Source: Mesostigma viride (Eukaryota; Streptophyta; Mesostigmatophyceae; Mesostigmatales; Mesostigmataceae). From it: a stretch of DNA of 62,000 nucleotides. Under the pieces are notes generated by a model that had not been told where the DNA came from, did no database searches, and was given only the letters and a program-made list of their open reading frames with translations. A program made the translations under genes and the position numbers. How positions within the stretch are numbered: the stretch's first letter is position 1; every line of letters begins with the position of its first letter. This document shows positions 12,893 to 22,930 of the stretch, piece after piece. Location of the stretch: positions 615,958-677,957 of the forward strand of contig RPFO01000089.1 in assembly GCA_009746045.1 (NCBI GenBank), read 5' to 3'.

Positions 12893-13315
12893 GCCTATAA
12901 TACATTCTAAGCTACTTCCTGCAAGGGTGGGAATGTAAACAACACTTGCTCTAGGTGCCCCAGGGCACCTGCACCACCCAGAGTCTCGGGCAACTCCCAG
13001 CTAAGGGGAGCCCGTCATAGGTGGGGAAGATCATCATAGCTATACAAAAGCTAGAGCGTGGCATCTCAGCAAACCCGTGGGAGGCACGCCAGACAGCTCC
13101 CCTAGGGCATCGTTAGGCTGTCTAGATAGATGTTGTAGTTAGAATGCTGTTAGATAGATGTCGTAGGTAGCTGATGTAGATAGATTAGACCGTTAGGACT
13201 GTTTGCACCCATCCATCCATCCATCCATCGGGGTTAATGCTCCGTGACTCCCCAACGGGAGCACGAGTCTAATTAATTAATCTCAGCAGAGAGCAGCTCT
13301 CTGCATGGGCACAGC
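12893..13315 (-). mobile_element. Element C body, interrupted by LINE A
   Basis: The two parts 12893-13071 and 13289-13315 match the reverse complement of 18600-18790, including the segments CTACTTCCTGCAAGGGT and GGCACCTGCACCACC. They are separated by a LINE A insertion. The rejoined end contains the palindrome GCAGAGAG-CAG-CTCTCTGC. No coding region was seen. Confidence 0.7.
13072..13279 (+). mobile_element. LINE A 3' end inserted in element C, 9-bp TSD
   Basis: The TSD ATCTCAGCA is at 13063-13071 and again at 13280-13288. The insert begins in the last codons of LINE A ORF2 (same sequence as near 21440), runs through four CCAT units and the CTCCC-CAAC-GGGAG hairpin, and ends in an AATT tail. 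Confidence 0.88.
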
Positions 13316-15220
13316 TTAAGGGGACTCGGCGCGGCGAATATTTTCCGCGCCAAAAAATTCCGCGGTACCCTCCGTACCGTGAAAAGTGGGTGCACGGTGC
13401 GCGCACCCCTTGCGGACGTGGCCATGTCGACTGCTTTTAGACGAAACGTGACAAATCTGGCTCACGGAAAGCAGAAAAAATGCTCGATTCTTGGAGAAAA
13501 TTAGTTACTGATTCTAATTTATGGTGTGATAGTTGCGATCTATAATGTCGCGGGCTCTTTTTCTTTACCATCGGCAGGGGGGGTCCGGCCTGAATTTCTG
13601 TCGGGATGAATAAAGTATAATGGATGCCTGCAGGTGTGATTGTCGATTGTTGCCAGTTTTGATGGTCCTAATGGAAGCTAGTTTAATGATGTTTCTAAAG
13701 CCGTAAAAATTCCCGCTGCTATCTTTACCTTTCCCGTCATTTTGCGGTAAGATAACATTAGGCCTGCGCGATGCGCGCCCGACCTCTCCATGAAAGAAGG
13801 GTGGCCTTTCTTGTGCGCCTGGGCACGAATAAATGCCCGTTATGGTACGTTCTTGTATTAAACGTCCTAAGATAGCGCTTTCCTGCTTTCTTAGCTCGTT
13901 GAGCGTAAGCTTTTTGCCTTCTTTCCGGCCAGATGCAGCCATGAAGTTGCGGGTCCTGGCGCTGCATCGCTGGATTCCTGGATGTTTTTTAGCAAGTTCG
14001 TCTGTGACGTGGCTGGCTTGCTGCAGCGCGTGGCCCACAACCTGTCGGGAAGGTGTAATGCTTTTATTTCCATGCTTCTCTGAAATTTCTTTTGCTTTAT
14101 AGACAGTTGTGTTCGAGGAAATTCACGCGGTCTTCCTAAGCAGCGGCATCATTTTCCCCAGACACTGACGAGCTGGCACCTGTCTCCTAAAGAAAGCGGC
14201 TCGTGCTTGTTAGAAAGGAGGCAGTGTGCATTTTGCGGGACACAATGCTTTGGTGGCACATGCGTCAGGTAGGTTGTTCCAATGGTCTCTTCACCTTTCC
14301 CACTGAGTAAATGATAGCCTTTGTCATGCTAACCAGAGCAGCTAGCCACAGGTTGGCTGGATAAAAAGTCAGCTTATTTTCTCTTTATATACTGCGTGTG
14401 TGGTCCTCCACATGTCCGGCTTGTTGGGCATTTTGGAAGAGGGTTTTTAATGTGTTGTTGGGTGGAACAACTTGGTTGTTGGCACAAAATCACACATTAT
14501 TAGCCTGAGATAGGCATGACATATGCTGCTCAGGCGTGTCGTCCTACCAGCCTTGTTGTTAAGGGTAGACTCACAAGGCTGGCTGTGCCGAAACTGCCGA
14601 TGGAGGGGTGGGGCGTATGACGCTCCGGACATCCTCCTCACACTCCGTGATCAAAGTGGGCATGTTTTTGGGTGTCTAGGGTAGCAAAACAGATGTCATT
14701 TTGGCTCAGCACTAGCTCAAATCTCTTTTTGCATCTACCCAGGTGGCATCACAGGAAAATCAATAACTTGAGCTACGCTTGTCAGAATGAGCTCAAACTT
14801 TGGGGTTGTGTTTCCCCCCACTCAGTGGAATATAAAATGTATGGATGACCCAATCTGATGTGTTAATGATTTGATTTATTTTTTTTGGCTCAAAAAAGTA
14901 CCCATTTTGCGGGAAAATTAATAACTCAAACAAATGTGACCATTTTGGCCATGTAAATAGCCCAGCTTTTAAAAAAGTGGGGGAACTTTGCAGAAATGTC
15001 TGGGCAGGTCATTTGGATAAGTGGTTTGTCTTGGGCAAAATATCTCATAAATAGCGTCTTTTTCTATTTTTAGCTCGCCATCGACCGGTGCGTGGTTGGG
15101 GGTAGTACCCCCAACAAGTGGTGGCATGAATGTCCAAACATCATATTTATGGTACTCAATCATCACTAGATGGTTCCCGAGTGCATTGGAACTGATATTC
15201 ATTAAAGTCAGTTTTTCAGG
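13316..15220. other. No recognised gene
   Basis: Mixed GC-rich and T-rich sequence. A minus-strand frame at 13565-14038 (157 codons, basic, rich in Lys and Arg) follows a possible splice acceptor near 14048 (TTCCCGACAG on that strand) but resembles nothing I know. A minus-strand frame at 14969-15202 is likewise unrecognised. Neither is called as a gene. Confidence 0.4.
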
Positions 15221-15399
15221 CTTTTGGACGTGCGAGTCCCCTTAAATTGTGAGCTAGGCATCATCGGGGGTGTGGCACATTATAGGCACACATGTACATG
15301 GCTAAATAATGCGCGTGAGTCAGCTGGTATAGTGCCTGTAGGAGGCGTACATGTACATGGCCACGGTCTATCTATTCTACACTACTACTGCTCTGCTCC

Positions 15400-15740
15400 C
15401 CTAAGCTGGGGCGTCTGGAGTCGTTGGGGCCGCGGGGGTCGCCTGCCAGGGCTTGTGGCCGACGTCGATGGCCGCCCCCTTGCAGTACACCGGCTGCCCT
15501 GCCTTGGTCTGCCGGAGCTGGAGGTAGGTCGGCCATAGCTCCCGTCGCCGTTGTTGCTGCGCCAGGGTCAAGTCGTCGTCAAGGGTGAAGTGAGTCTTCT
15601 CGAGCCGCTTGCGGCGTCTGAGAAACGAAATCTTGTCCGCCGGGTTCTGAAAGGTGAGAAGGAGCGGGGGCGCCCCGGCCTTACCCCGCGCGCGGGGAAG
15701 GCGGTGGGCGACCAGCTCGATCTCACCATTCAGGCCCATG
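15400..15740 (-). pseudogene. LINE ORF1 C-terminal fragment
   Basis: An open frame reads ISFLRRRKRLEKTHFTLDDD, LTLAQQQRRRELW and GAAIDVGHKP. This DDDLT-AQQ pattern is what I associate with the C-terminal nucleic-acid-binding part of ORF1 proteins in green-algal L1-type LINEs. A plus-strand relative is at 17560-17890. The fragment has no element ends. Confidence 0.7.
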
Positions 15741-15789
15741 CATGCAATCCTACCGGTCTATTCTATCTAGTTACACACAATCCTACTGG

Positions 15790-16125
15790 TCTATATATCT
15801 AGAGTGTGCCAGACCCTATTCTGTTCAAGGCCCTTGTCCTCAGCATCCTCCTTTACGGCTGCGAGGCGTGGACCCTGGACCAGGCGCTGAGCAAGCAGCT
15901 TGACGGCACTGTCACTCGAATGCTCCGTCACATCCCCCTCTTCACCAGCCATCTTGCCCGCATAGACCAGGTGACTTCCGAGGAGGGCCCTGCGGGCGGG
16001 CTTAGGACCGGCCAACCAGGTAGACGCCTCCTCCTATGGCAGGGTCCCCTGGTCCCATCGCAACCCACTGGCAAACTTGTGCGCGCCCCGCGCACCGACG
16101 CGGCGCGACCTAGACCTGTGTGACA
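15790..16125 (+). pseudogene. LINE ORF2 post-palm fragment
   Basis: VLSILLYGCEAWTLDQALSK and LDGTVTRMLR match the motif that follows the RT thumb in L1-type ORF2 (compare LTYGAETWALTQ at 12165). The frame then diverges into LLLWQGP and stops at 16123. It is a truncated, diverged copy next to an ORF1 fragment of opposite orientation. Confidence 0.7.
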
Positions 16126-16640
16126 CAATTGCTTGAGGATGCAGGGCTTCTGGGATTATCTGTATACTCCGCGCCCGCATGATAGACAAGGAGAAATGGG
16201 CTGCCGTCTGCCATAAGCACCTTCCTGAGGGGCATGCTCCTGTTTTCTCCCCATGGGCCCCGCGGCGCATTGCTAGAATGCAGGGTACAAGTCCGCAGGT
16301 GGAGGTTATTGCCCCGGAGGATAGCCGCTAGACTACCGCCTCGTATGCCATTACAGTAGAGGACAGCTCGGATGAGGATTATATCCCCCTCTAGACTATA
16401 TTGAGTGAGACAACGATTCCTGGATCGACGCATGGCGATCCACGCCGTGGAAGGACTTGGGTAGTTGTGGATCTGAGAGGAAAGACGCGAAGACCGCGGG
16501 AGCCGCGTGGCTATCTGTAGGAAGACCTGCATGGAGGGAGATATCTATGGTAACCAACCAAAAAGGTTAAAGGAAAGAACAACACACACACATAAAACAC
16601 ACACACAAAAACACACACACACACAACACTAGGAAGAAAA
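16126..16640. other. Unassigned sequence ending in an (AC)n-rich stretch
   Basis: About 430 bp is without a recognisable gene. It is followed by an imperfect CA/AC-rich microsatellite at 16575-16630. Confidence 0.5.
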
Positions 16641-17895
16641 AGAGAACACACATGCATCCACACATTTTTGACAAGATCGACAGCCCCATGGGCAGCCTGC
16701 GTGTTCCGGGGATCGCACGCCTCGCTTACTCAGTGAACTGTGCAAGCAGCTCTTCCACCAGGGTCGCCTCGGCGATGCCTTTTCTCAGAAGCGCTCCGGC
16801 CCTACGAATACATCCCCACCGCCTCTCGCCCCAAACTGCAGATATACGCCCTCTTCTCCCACCTTGGACGCTCCATCGAAGAGCTCTGGCCCCCCAAGCC
16901 CCTCACCACCACTGACCTTGACCGAATCCTCCATTCGCGCACTCCTTAATGAGGCCCTCGCGCAGCACGCGGCCCCCCTCGCTACCGATGTGGCAGCAAT
17001 GCGCAGCACGCTCGCTGCCGAGCTCCCTCTCCTCTCCACCGTCTCCACCACCACGTCCACCCTCCTCGCCTCCTGCCGACCGCCATGCACCACCCCCACT
17101 GCACCGACACCATCACCGGCCAGCTCTGCGACATCGACCAGCGCCTCAAGGACAACGCCATCGCCATCGAGTGCCTGCAAAACACCGCAGGCCTCACCGC
17201 CCAGGCCGCCGGTGAAGGACATTGCCGCCAAGCCAGCCCCCGCTGGCCCGGCAGGCGATGCTCCTCCCACCCAGTCTGACCTGGGCGGACATGCATGGTG
17301 AAGCACCACACCACCTCCACCACCTCCACCACCTCCACCACCTCCACCACCTCCGCCGTCGCAGCACAGCTCCAGCAGCAGACGCTCGACCTCCGCGAGG
17401 AGGCCGAGCTCGACCTCCGCAAGGAGGCCGAGCTCGACAAGCGCAGCCTTAACGTCATATCGTCAAGAACTTCCGACCTGATGGAAGATGAGAACGCCGT
17501 GAAGCTAATTGCACAGGCGTTTGAGAAAGAAATCCTTGGCAGCGTGGGCCTCATTGGTGAGATATCAAGCTGGACGCCCACCGCCTTCCCCGCTCGCGGG
17601 GCAAGACGGGGGTGCCTCCGCTGCTGCTCATCTTTGAGAACCCGGCGGACGAGATTTCGTTCCTCAGACGCCGCAAGCGGCTCGAGAGGACTCACTACAC
17701 CTTCGACGACGACTTGACCCTGGCGCAGCAACAATGGCGACCGGAGCTATGGCCGCCCTACTGACCTCCAGCTCCGGCAGACCGCGGGGGGGAAGCCGGT
17801 GTACTGGAAGGGGGCGGCCATCTACGTCGGCCACAAGCCCTAGGGTGCAAGCGACCCCCGCTGCCCCAGCACCTCCAGCCACCCCCGCTTAGGGG
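16641..17895 (+). pseudogene. LINE ORF1 remnant, several frameshifts
   Basis: Pieces in different frames give an N-terminal domain (LFSEALRPYEYIPTASRPK, then LFSHLGRSIEELWPPK), a Ser/Thr/Pro-rich coiled region with VAAMRSTLAAELPLLS, a charged run with two DLR-EAELD units, and the C-terminal domain LLLIFENPADEISFLRRRKR with YTFDDDLTLAQQQ. A stop follows at 17760. At least two frame changes and a (CCACCT)n run show that it is dead. The related N-terminus at 22500-22930 supports the call. Confidence 0.72.
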
Positions 17896-17934
17896 ACGAT
17901 ATAGCAGTAGTAGTGTAGAATAGTAGGGCCTAGC

Positions 17935-18080
17935 CAACGTGGCCGGCCTGTACATGTACGCCCATTATGGGCCCCATACCAGCTCCGCCATAAGCAGGAC
18001 CCCCAGAAGCCCAAGGTGTACTGGAGGGGCGGGGACCTGATGATCAACCAGAAGATGTGGACGCCCCCAGCGGGCTAGAA
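17935..18080 (+). pseudogene. LINE ORF1 extreme C-terminus
   Basis: PKVYWRGGDLMINQKMWTP matches the end of the ORF1 family (compare QPVYCKGAAIDVGHKP in the minus-strand fragment at 15400). It is a short fragment without element ends. Confidence 0.5.
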
Positions 18081-18445
18081 TTATTAGCAATAGCCCTAGC
18101 TTGTATCCATTGGTAGTCACTGCCGCTAAGGCAGCCATGCTTAGAATGTTTGCCTAGCTGTGCCAACATATACCTAGTCACGTCACTGCCGCTAACACAC
18201 GGTACACAACCAGCCATAGCCTTAGCCTAGTCCTAGCTAGTACAGCCATGCTACGTCCTGGCTATGATCAGATTACTTGCCCACGATCCTTGTTATGCCA
18301 TCCTCACATGGGTCTTATTGCAACCACAGATTGTCGGATCGTTAGCGTGTCCGTTTAGCTAGCGTGCCCGAGTGCAGCTGTGGCATATGCCTTAGGCATG
18401 AAGGATCGAGACTGGGGGTCTCTGCCCTTTCTCCTGTTGTGCACA
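18081..18445. other. No gene seen
   Basis: A stretch rich in CTAG and TAGC tetramers with several imperfect short repeats (GCCATG, CCTAGCTAG). It may be the 3' UTR of the LINE whose end lies at 18450-18520, because it leads directly into that module. Confidence 0.4.
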
Positions 18446-18522
18446 CACAGGGATTATAAAAGCACTTCGGTGCTCCGTAACTCCCCAACGGGAGCACGTG
18501 TTTAATTAATTAATTAATACCA
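18446..18522 (+). mobile_element. LINE A-variant 3' end with double hairpin
   Basis: CACACAGGGATTATAA is followed by AGCAC-TTCG-GTGCT, a stem with a UUCG tetraloop, and then by the common CTCCC-CAAC-GGGAG hairpin and a TTAATTAA tail. The same arrangement is found on the minus strand at 41815-41870. Confidence 0.78.
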
Positions 18523-18555
18523 GCTCATGAATTAGCATTATTTAGTCATGTACAT

Positions 18556-18875
18556 GACAGTGTGCCTATATGATGAGCCCCACACCAGATGATGCCTGTA
18601 GCATTATTTAGTCATGCCGTGCCCATGGAGAGAGTCGCTCTCTGCTGAGAAGCCATGCGGTTTAGCTATGATCATCTTCCACCCTATGTCTGCACCCTAG
18701 CTGCAGGAACACATGGTGGTGCAGGTGCACTTCGTGCACCCAGAGCTTGTGTAGTTTACACCCTACCCTTGCAGGAAGTAGCCCAGAATGCCGCATTACC
18801 AGCCATATAATGCCCCTTCTCAGGGATATGTGCTACATGTACTCCCAACGGAGTTATGTTAATTAATCAATTAAT
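18556..18875 (-). mobile_element. Element C, longest copy
   Basis: The minus-strand copy ends in ACTCCCAACGGAGT plus a TTAA tail at its left edge. Internal matches to 12893-13315 and to 11970-12030 define the family. No reading frame of note is present, so it is either a 3' UTR fragment of a LINE or a non-autonomous element. Confidence 0.68.
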
Positions 18876-18883
18876 GCACTCAT

Positions 18884-19554
18884 CCTAGTCCTCCCTGTTC
18901 TTACGTACGGGGCTGAGACGTGGACCCTCACAGCCGACCTTGCCTGAGAATTAAGCTGGACGGCGCGGTCACCAATGATGCTGCGATCCATTAATTTTCG
19001 TGTAGTATACGCTGCTCATGTTTGAAAGAGGACCTGTACCTCGGCATGCCATATATCACAACAAGCACCATTAATAAGCAGCGGCGCCTGCAGCTAGTAG
19101 GGCACTTAATTAGCTCGCACCAACCAGGTAGACACATCACGTGCCCCCCCCCGCGGGACTGCGCCCAGCTCAGCCTGGCCGGCACCTCCTTACGTGGGCC
19201 GGGCCCCGCAATGCTCGACGCCGCAAGGCCCGCACCTTCAAAGAACAGCTAGTAGAGGACATGGGGGGCCTAGGCCTCTCCGTGATTTGGAACAAGATGA
19301 TGGACAAGGCCAAGTGGGCCCAGGTCATAGAGGACAACGAGCCCCTTGCTGTGGGGAAGCGCCCGCGTTTCAGTGCAAACACGCGGGAAGCACGCTAGAC
19401 AGGACGGTCCCCTAGGGTAGAGAGCTTACAATAGAGTTGGCTTGATGTTGTAGATAGATTAGACCGGTAGGATTGTGTGTCCATCCATCCATCGGGGTGA
19501 CTCCCCAAGGGGAGCACGAGTCTAATTAATTAATTAATTAATTAATTAATTAAT
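18884..19554 (+). mobile_element. LINE A, 5'-truncated, TSD GCACTCAT
   Basis: GCACTCAT stands at 18876-18883 and 19555-19562; the adjoining TTAAT is shared with the tail. The insert starts in ORF2 (VLTYGAETWTLTADL), continues through QRRLQLVGHL and GGLGLSVIWNKMMDKAKW, then the 3' UTR, CCAT units, the GGGAG hairpin and (TTAA)n. Internal stops and indels relative to the copy at 21121-21450 make it a pseudogene. Confidence 0.85.
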
Positions 19555-19562
19555 GCACTCAT

Positions 19563-19702
19563 ACCCACGAAGGGGTTAAAAGAAAAAGTAAGAAAGTATA
19601 GTGGAAAATAATAAAAGATAAAAAGAAAGAAAGAAAGAAAAGAAAATGTAAATTAAGCGAGACAACTATTCCTGTAAACAATAATGATGATAACAATATT
19701 CA
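19563..19702. other. A-rich low-complexity stretch
   Basis: Rich in AAAGA and AATAAT motifs between two LINE A insertions. Nothing coding was seen. Confidence 0.6.
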
Positions 19703-19712
19703 TCATCCTGCC

Positions 19713-21653
19713 TTCCTGTTCTCACGTATGGGGCCGAGACGTGGACCCTCACCGCCGACCTGGCCCGCAAGCTGGACGGTGCGGTCACCAACATGCTGCG
19801 TTCCATTTTCAGAGTAGGATATGCTGCTCATGCCTCCGCAATGAGGACCTGTACCAGGGCATGCCATATATATATATTAAAAATATAATTACTTACAGCA
19901 GAGTGAAATCACTCAAACCAAAGCAAACGCCCAGCTATAAACCTATATACAGAGCCATGTCAAAGCTCTATACTACGATAAGACCAATGGAAACGCCTAA
20001 CGGGAGGAACCTAATAGCCCTGCTGCACCGCAAAATCAGCCCGCGTACGGCGGAGCATGATGTCAGCCATGGCCCGAGTCAGCGCCACCGACAAGCGCTG
20101 ACGCCAATATGACGTCCAGGTCCGCGCCGACCATGGGGCCCGCTGGCCCTCCAGGTCCAGCCGGTCCTCCCGGAGCCGGCAACACTCCTTGAAGAAGGCG
20201 GAGGTCAGGGGCCCCATGGCCCCAAACTCCTCCAGGACAAAGGGCACCACACGATGGTGCCCGACGTCGCCGTAGGCCAGGAGCTTGGCCCGCTCCGCCC
20301 GGTCCGCCGTGTAACCTGCCGTGAGGGAGGCCCCAGCCACGTGGCTAAGAGCCAAGGGCCGCGCCACCGAAACGTCAATAAGCAGATGCCGGCCACCCCC
20401 CTCAAAGTCCAGCACCACGATGTCAGGCCGGTGGTTGGGGGAATAGAAGGCAGCGCCATCCGCATCCTCGGACCGGATGTTCGCGTGGGGGAAAACCGAC
20501 CGAATCATGGCGAGCACCACCGTCAGGAGGACAGTGTGCAAATACAAATACCAATTCTGATTCTGTTGGCCCCCCATGCAGGCAAGGTAGTGAGTCCCCG
20601 TGGGATCCAGCGGCTGCCCACAGCTACCACAAGGCCGCCCGGCCGGAACAAGAGGCTGCGGGGCAAATAGCTGGTGCCGGAGCGCCACCGAGTAGTGGCT
20701 GGGAGCCAAGGCGAATGGGGGGGCCATGGGAAGAGCACGAAGGTACGCCGAGCCCACACTCCGCAAGGAAAGCGAGAACAGCCACGCACGTCCCTGGGCG
20801 TTGAGGTCCCCGAAAAGAGCAATCCAATCAGCCGTGTGCAGAATACCCGCGTAGGTTTTCTGGTGTTTATCGATGACGCGAGCAGGGAATGCGGCGGGAG
20901 ATTGAACGGAGGCGACCGAGGGAGTGCCGCGAGGGAGGTGGCGCTGTACCGCCTGAGCGGCACGGACGGGAGAACAGGCCTGCTGGATCTCAGCATAGGC
21001 CTCCTGGATGGCGGTGACGAAGGGCAAAGGGCTGCTGGGGTCCAGGAGGTCAGGCGCTGCCGTTGCCAAAAGGGGCAGGAGCCGGCAGCTTTCCGCCCAC
21101 GACTGAGCGACGGAGCCCAATATATATCACCAGCACCATTAAGCAGCGGCGCCTGCAGCTCGTAGGGCACCTAGCTCGCACCAACCAGGTAGACACCTCA
21201 CGTGGCCCCCCCGCAGGACTGCGACCAGCTCAGCCTGGCCGGCACCTCCTGACGTGGGCCGGGCCCCCTGATGTTAGACGCCGCAAGGCCCGCACCTTCA
21301 AAGAACAGCTCGTAGAGGACATGGGGGGCCTAGGCCTCTCCGTGATTTGGAAGAAGATGATGGACAAGGCCAAGTGGCCCCAGGTCATAGAGGACAAAGA
21401 GCCCCCCGCTGTGGGGAAGCGCCTGCGTGTGCCAACCCACGGGAGGCACGCCAGACAGCTCCCCTAGGGCCACGCGATGCTGTATAGATAGATGTTATAG
21501 TTGCTGTTAGATAGATGTCGTAGGTAGCTGATGTAGATAGCTTAGACCGGTAGGACTGTTTGCACCCACCCATCCATCCATCGGGGTTAATGCTCCGTGA
21601 CTCCCCAACGGGAGCACGAGTCTAATTAATTAATTAATTAATTAATTAATTAA
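19713..21653 (+). mobile_element. LINE A copy split by a nested retroelement, 10-bp TSD
   Basis: TCATCCTGCC occurs at 19703-19712 and 21654-21663. The LINE A sequence runs 19713 to about 19869 (LTYGAETWTLTADLARKLDG) and resumes at about 21121 (TSTIKQRRLQLVGHLARTN to the stop at 21467), followed by the 3' UTR, CCAT units, hairpin and tail. The uninterrupted copy at 19040-19060 shows the original CCATATATCAC site into which the nested element went. Confidence 0.85.
19870..21120 (-). mobile_element. Nested retroelement with CCHC and restriction-like endonuclease, 5'-truncated
   Basis: A minus-strand frame at 20011-21120 (about 369 aa) starts at the truncation point. It carries CGSCGQPLDPTGTHYLAC (C-X2-C-X9-H-X3-C) near residue 170. 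This is followed by HRPDIVVLDF, GGGRHLLIDVSV and a Lys-Tyr-containing helix: the RPD...D...K pattern of the restriction-like endonuclease of R2/CRE/Dualen-type non-LTR elements. VVPFVLEEFGAMGP follows, also typical of these C-termini. The 3' UTR (19870-20010) ends in an (AT)n run. The RT domain is absent. A second partial copy is at 34205-34870. Confidence 0.75.
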
Positions 21654-21663
21654 TCATCCTGCC

Positions 21664-21803
21664 GCGTTTGGCATTCATAACGATTCGGGCTGTGGTGCCC
21701 ACAAGGCCACAACCCTGTAACTAGGAACTAGATAGCTAGCATCATCCATTCCATCCCATGTTCCCCTCCCACTGAGGACTTATGCTCACGTGACGCTGTC
21801 ACG
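21664..21803 (+). mobile_element. LINE B 3' end fragment
   Basis: From GGCATTCATAACGATTCGG through the end of ORF2 and CACTGAGGACTTATGC to the hairpin CACGTGACGCTGTCACGT. It is cut off within the hairpin's 3' arm by the following repeat module. Confidence 0.75.
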
Positions 21804-21836
21804 TTTGTCAAGGAGACAACCAGCGCAGGCCAGAAA
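21804..21836 (-). mobile_element. Short module D, truncated copy
   Basis: Minus strand: TTTCTGGCCTGCGCTGG followed by TTGTCTCCTTGAC. It has the shared 3' end of module D and a short 5' part. See 21862-21968 and 24726-24832 for longer copies. Confidence 0.75.
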
Positions 21837-21861
21837 TCGGTATGTTAATTGTTAAATCAAT

Positions 21862-21968
21862 TAATCATCCTGAACGACTCGAAAACGCGGAAAAGATAAC
21901 GGCAGGCTCGAGCTACCATGGTCCGGATTTTCCCGGTTTCTGGCCTGCGCTGGTTGTCTCCTTGATGA
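21862..21968 (+). mobile_element. Short module D, long copy
   Basis: About 105 bp, from CATCCTGAACGACTCGAA through CTCGAGCTACCATGGTCCGG to GCGCTGGTTGTCTCCTTGAT, followed by a GATAACAATAATAA tail. The 24726-24832 copy is its reverse complement with a few substitutions. It has no coding capacity. Confidence 0.8.
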
Positions 21969-21994
21969 TAACAATAATAAAGAAAGAAAAAGTA

Positions 21995-22065
21995 AAGAGC
22001 AATAATAATAATAATAATAATAATATAATAATAATAAAAATAATAAAAATAATAACAATAATACA
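21995..22065. repeat. (AAT)n microsatellite
   Basis: Imperfect trinucleotide array immediately downstream of the 3' end of module D. It may derive from that element's tail. A similar (TAA)n lies near the 24.7 kb copy, again on its 3' side. Confidence 0.85.
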
Positions 22066-22239
22066 GCCACGAGCCATCAGCCACGAGCCACGAGGTAGCC
22101 ATGGTTGACGGCGGAGCTCATAACTTTCACGTTTGGGCACCGAATTCGGCCGTGCATATCCCAATCACTTCGTCTTTCTAAGACGCACACACTGATATAA
22201 TCTCCCGAAGTTACACAATATATGACGAGCAAAGTTTAC

Positions 22240-22930
22240 GCTCATCTATGCAACGCAGCCTGGCGGCTGCGTTAAGCCCTGAAAATACGTCTGCAGCTCC
22301 GGCTGCAGCCTCGCCCTCATGTCCGGAAGGCACTGGTGACACTAGTCGCGCACTGGTGGTTGCCCAGCCCCCCCCCCCGGGCTTTCCTCGCCATCTGCAT
22401 CGCCTGAGCCCAAGCGCAGTCGCCCTGGCGAACGGCTAGCTGGTCCGAGATTGCCTTTGACATCAACGCCCATGGCTACTGGAACCGAAGCCCGTCAGCC
22501 TTCATCCAGAATTAAGATGTGTTTTTCGGCGCCCACGCTTCGCTTGTTGACCTGTGCTCGCACCGCATCTCCCACAACCGCGTCCGCTGGCCAAATGGCC
22601 TTCTTTGCAACATCGCCGAAGATCTCCCGCGTGTTCTCCGCCTGAATCGCCCCCAGGTCCAGCGCTTGGCCCTCTGCTCCCTTCTCGGGCGCACCGACGC
22701 CGAGATCTGGGCCCCCCCTCCCACCGTCGCAACCGAAACCATCGTCCGCACCCTCCGAGGAAGCTTTCGAGCAGCACGTTACTCCCCTCGCTGCAGATGT
22801 GGCAGCAATGGGCAGCACGCTGGCTGCTGAGCTCCCTCACCTTTCCACCACCGTCACCTCCACCTCCACCCTCCTCGCCTCCACCTCCACTGCCGCCTCC
22901 ACTTCCACCGCTGACATCAAAGCCCAGCAT
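22240..22930 (+). pseudogene. LINE ORF1 N-terminal remnant
   Basis: Frames 22451-22645 and 22519-22830 give SHNRVRWPNGLLCNIAEDLP and LRLNRPQVQRLALCSLLGRT, followed by VAAMGSTLAAELPHLS and a Ser/Thr-rich run. The same domain order occurs at 16740-17100. It is broken by stops and frame changes and cut abruptly at about 22930, where a minus-strand LINE B begins. Confidence 0.7.

Noticed and set aside
13565-14038. 157-codon minus-strand frame with a possible splice acceptor
   Set aside because: Lys/Arg-rich and perhaps an exon, but no motif, partner exon or family could be found. Not called as a gene.
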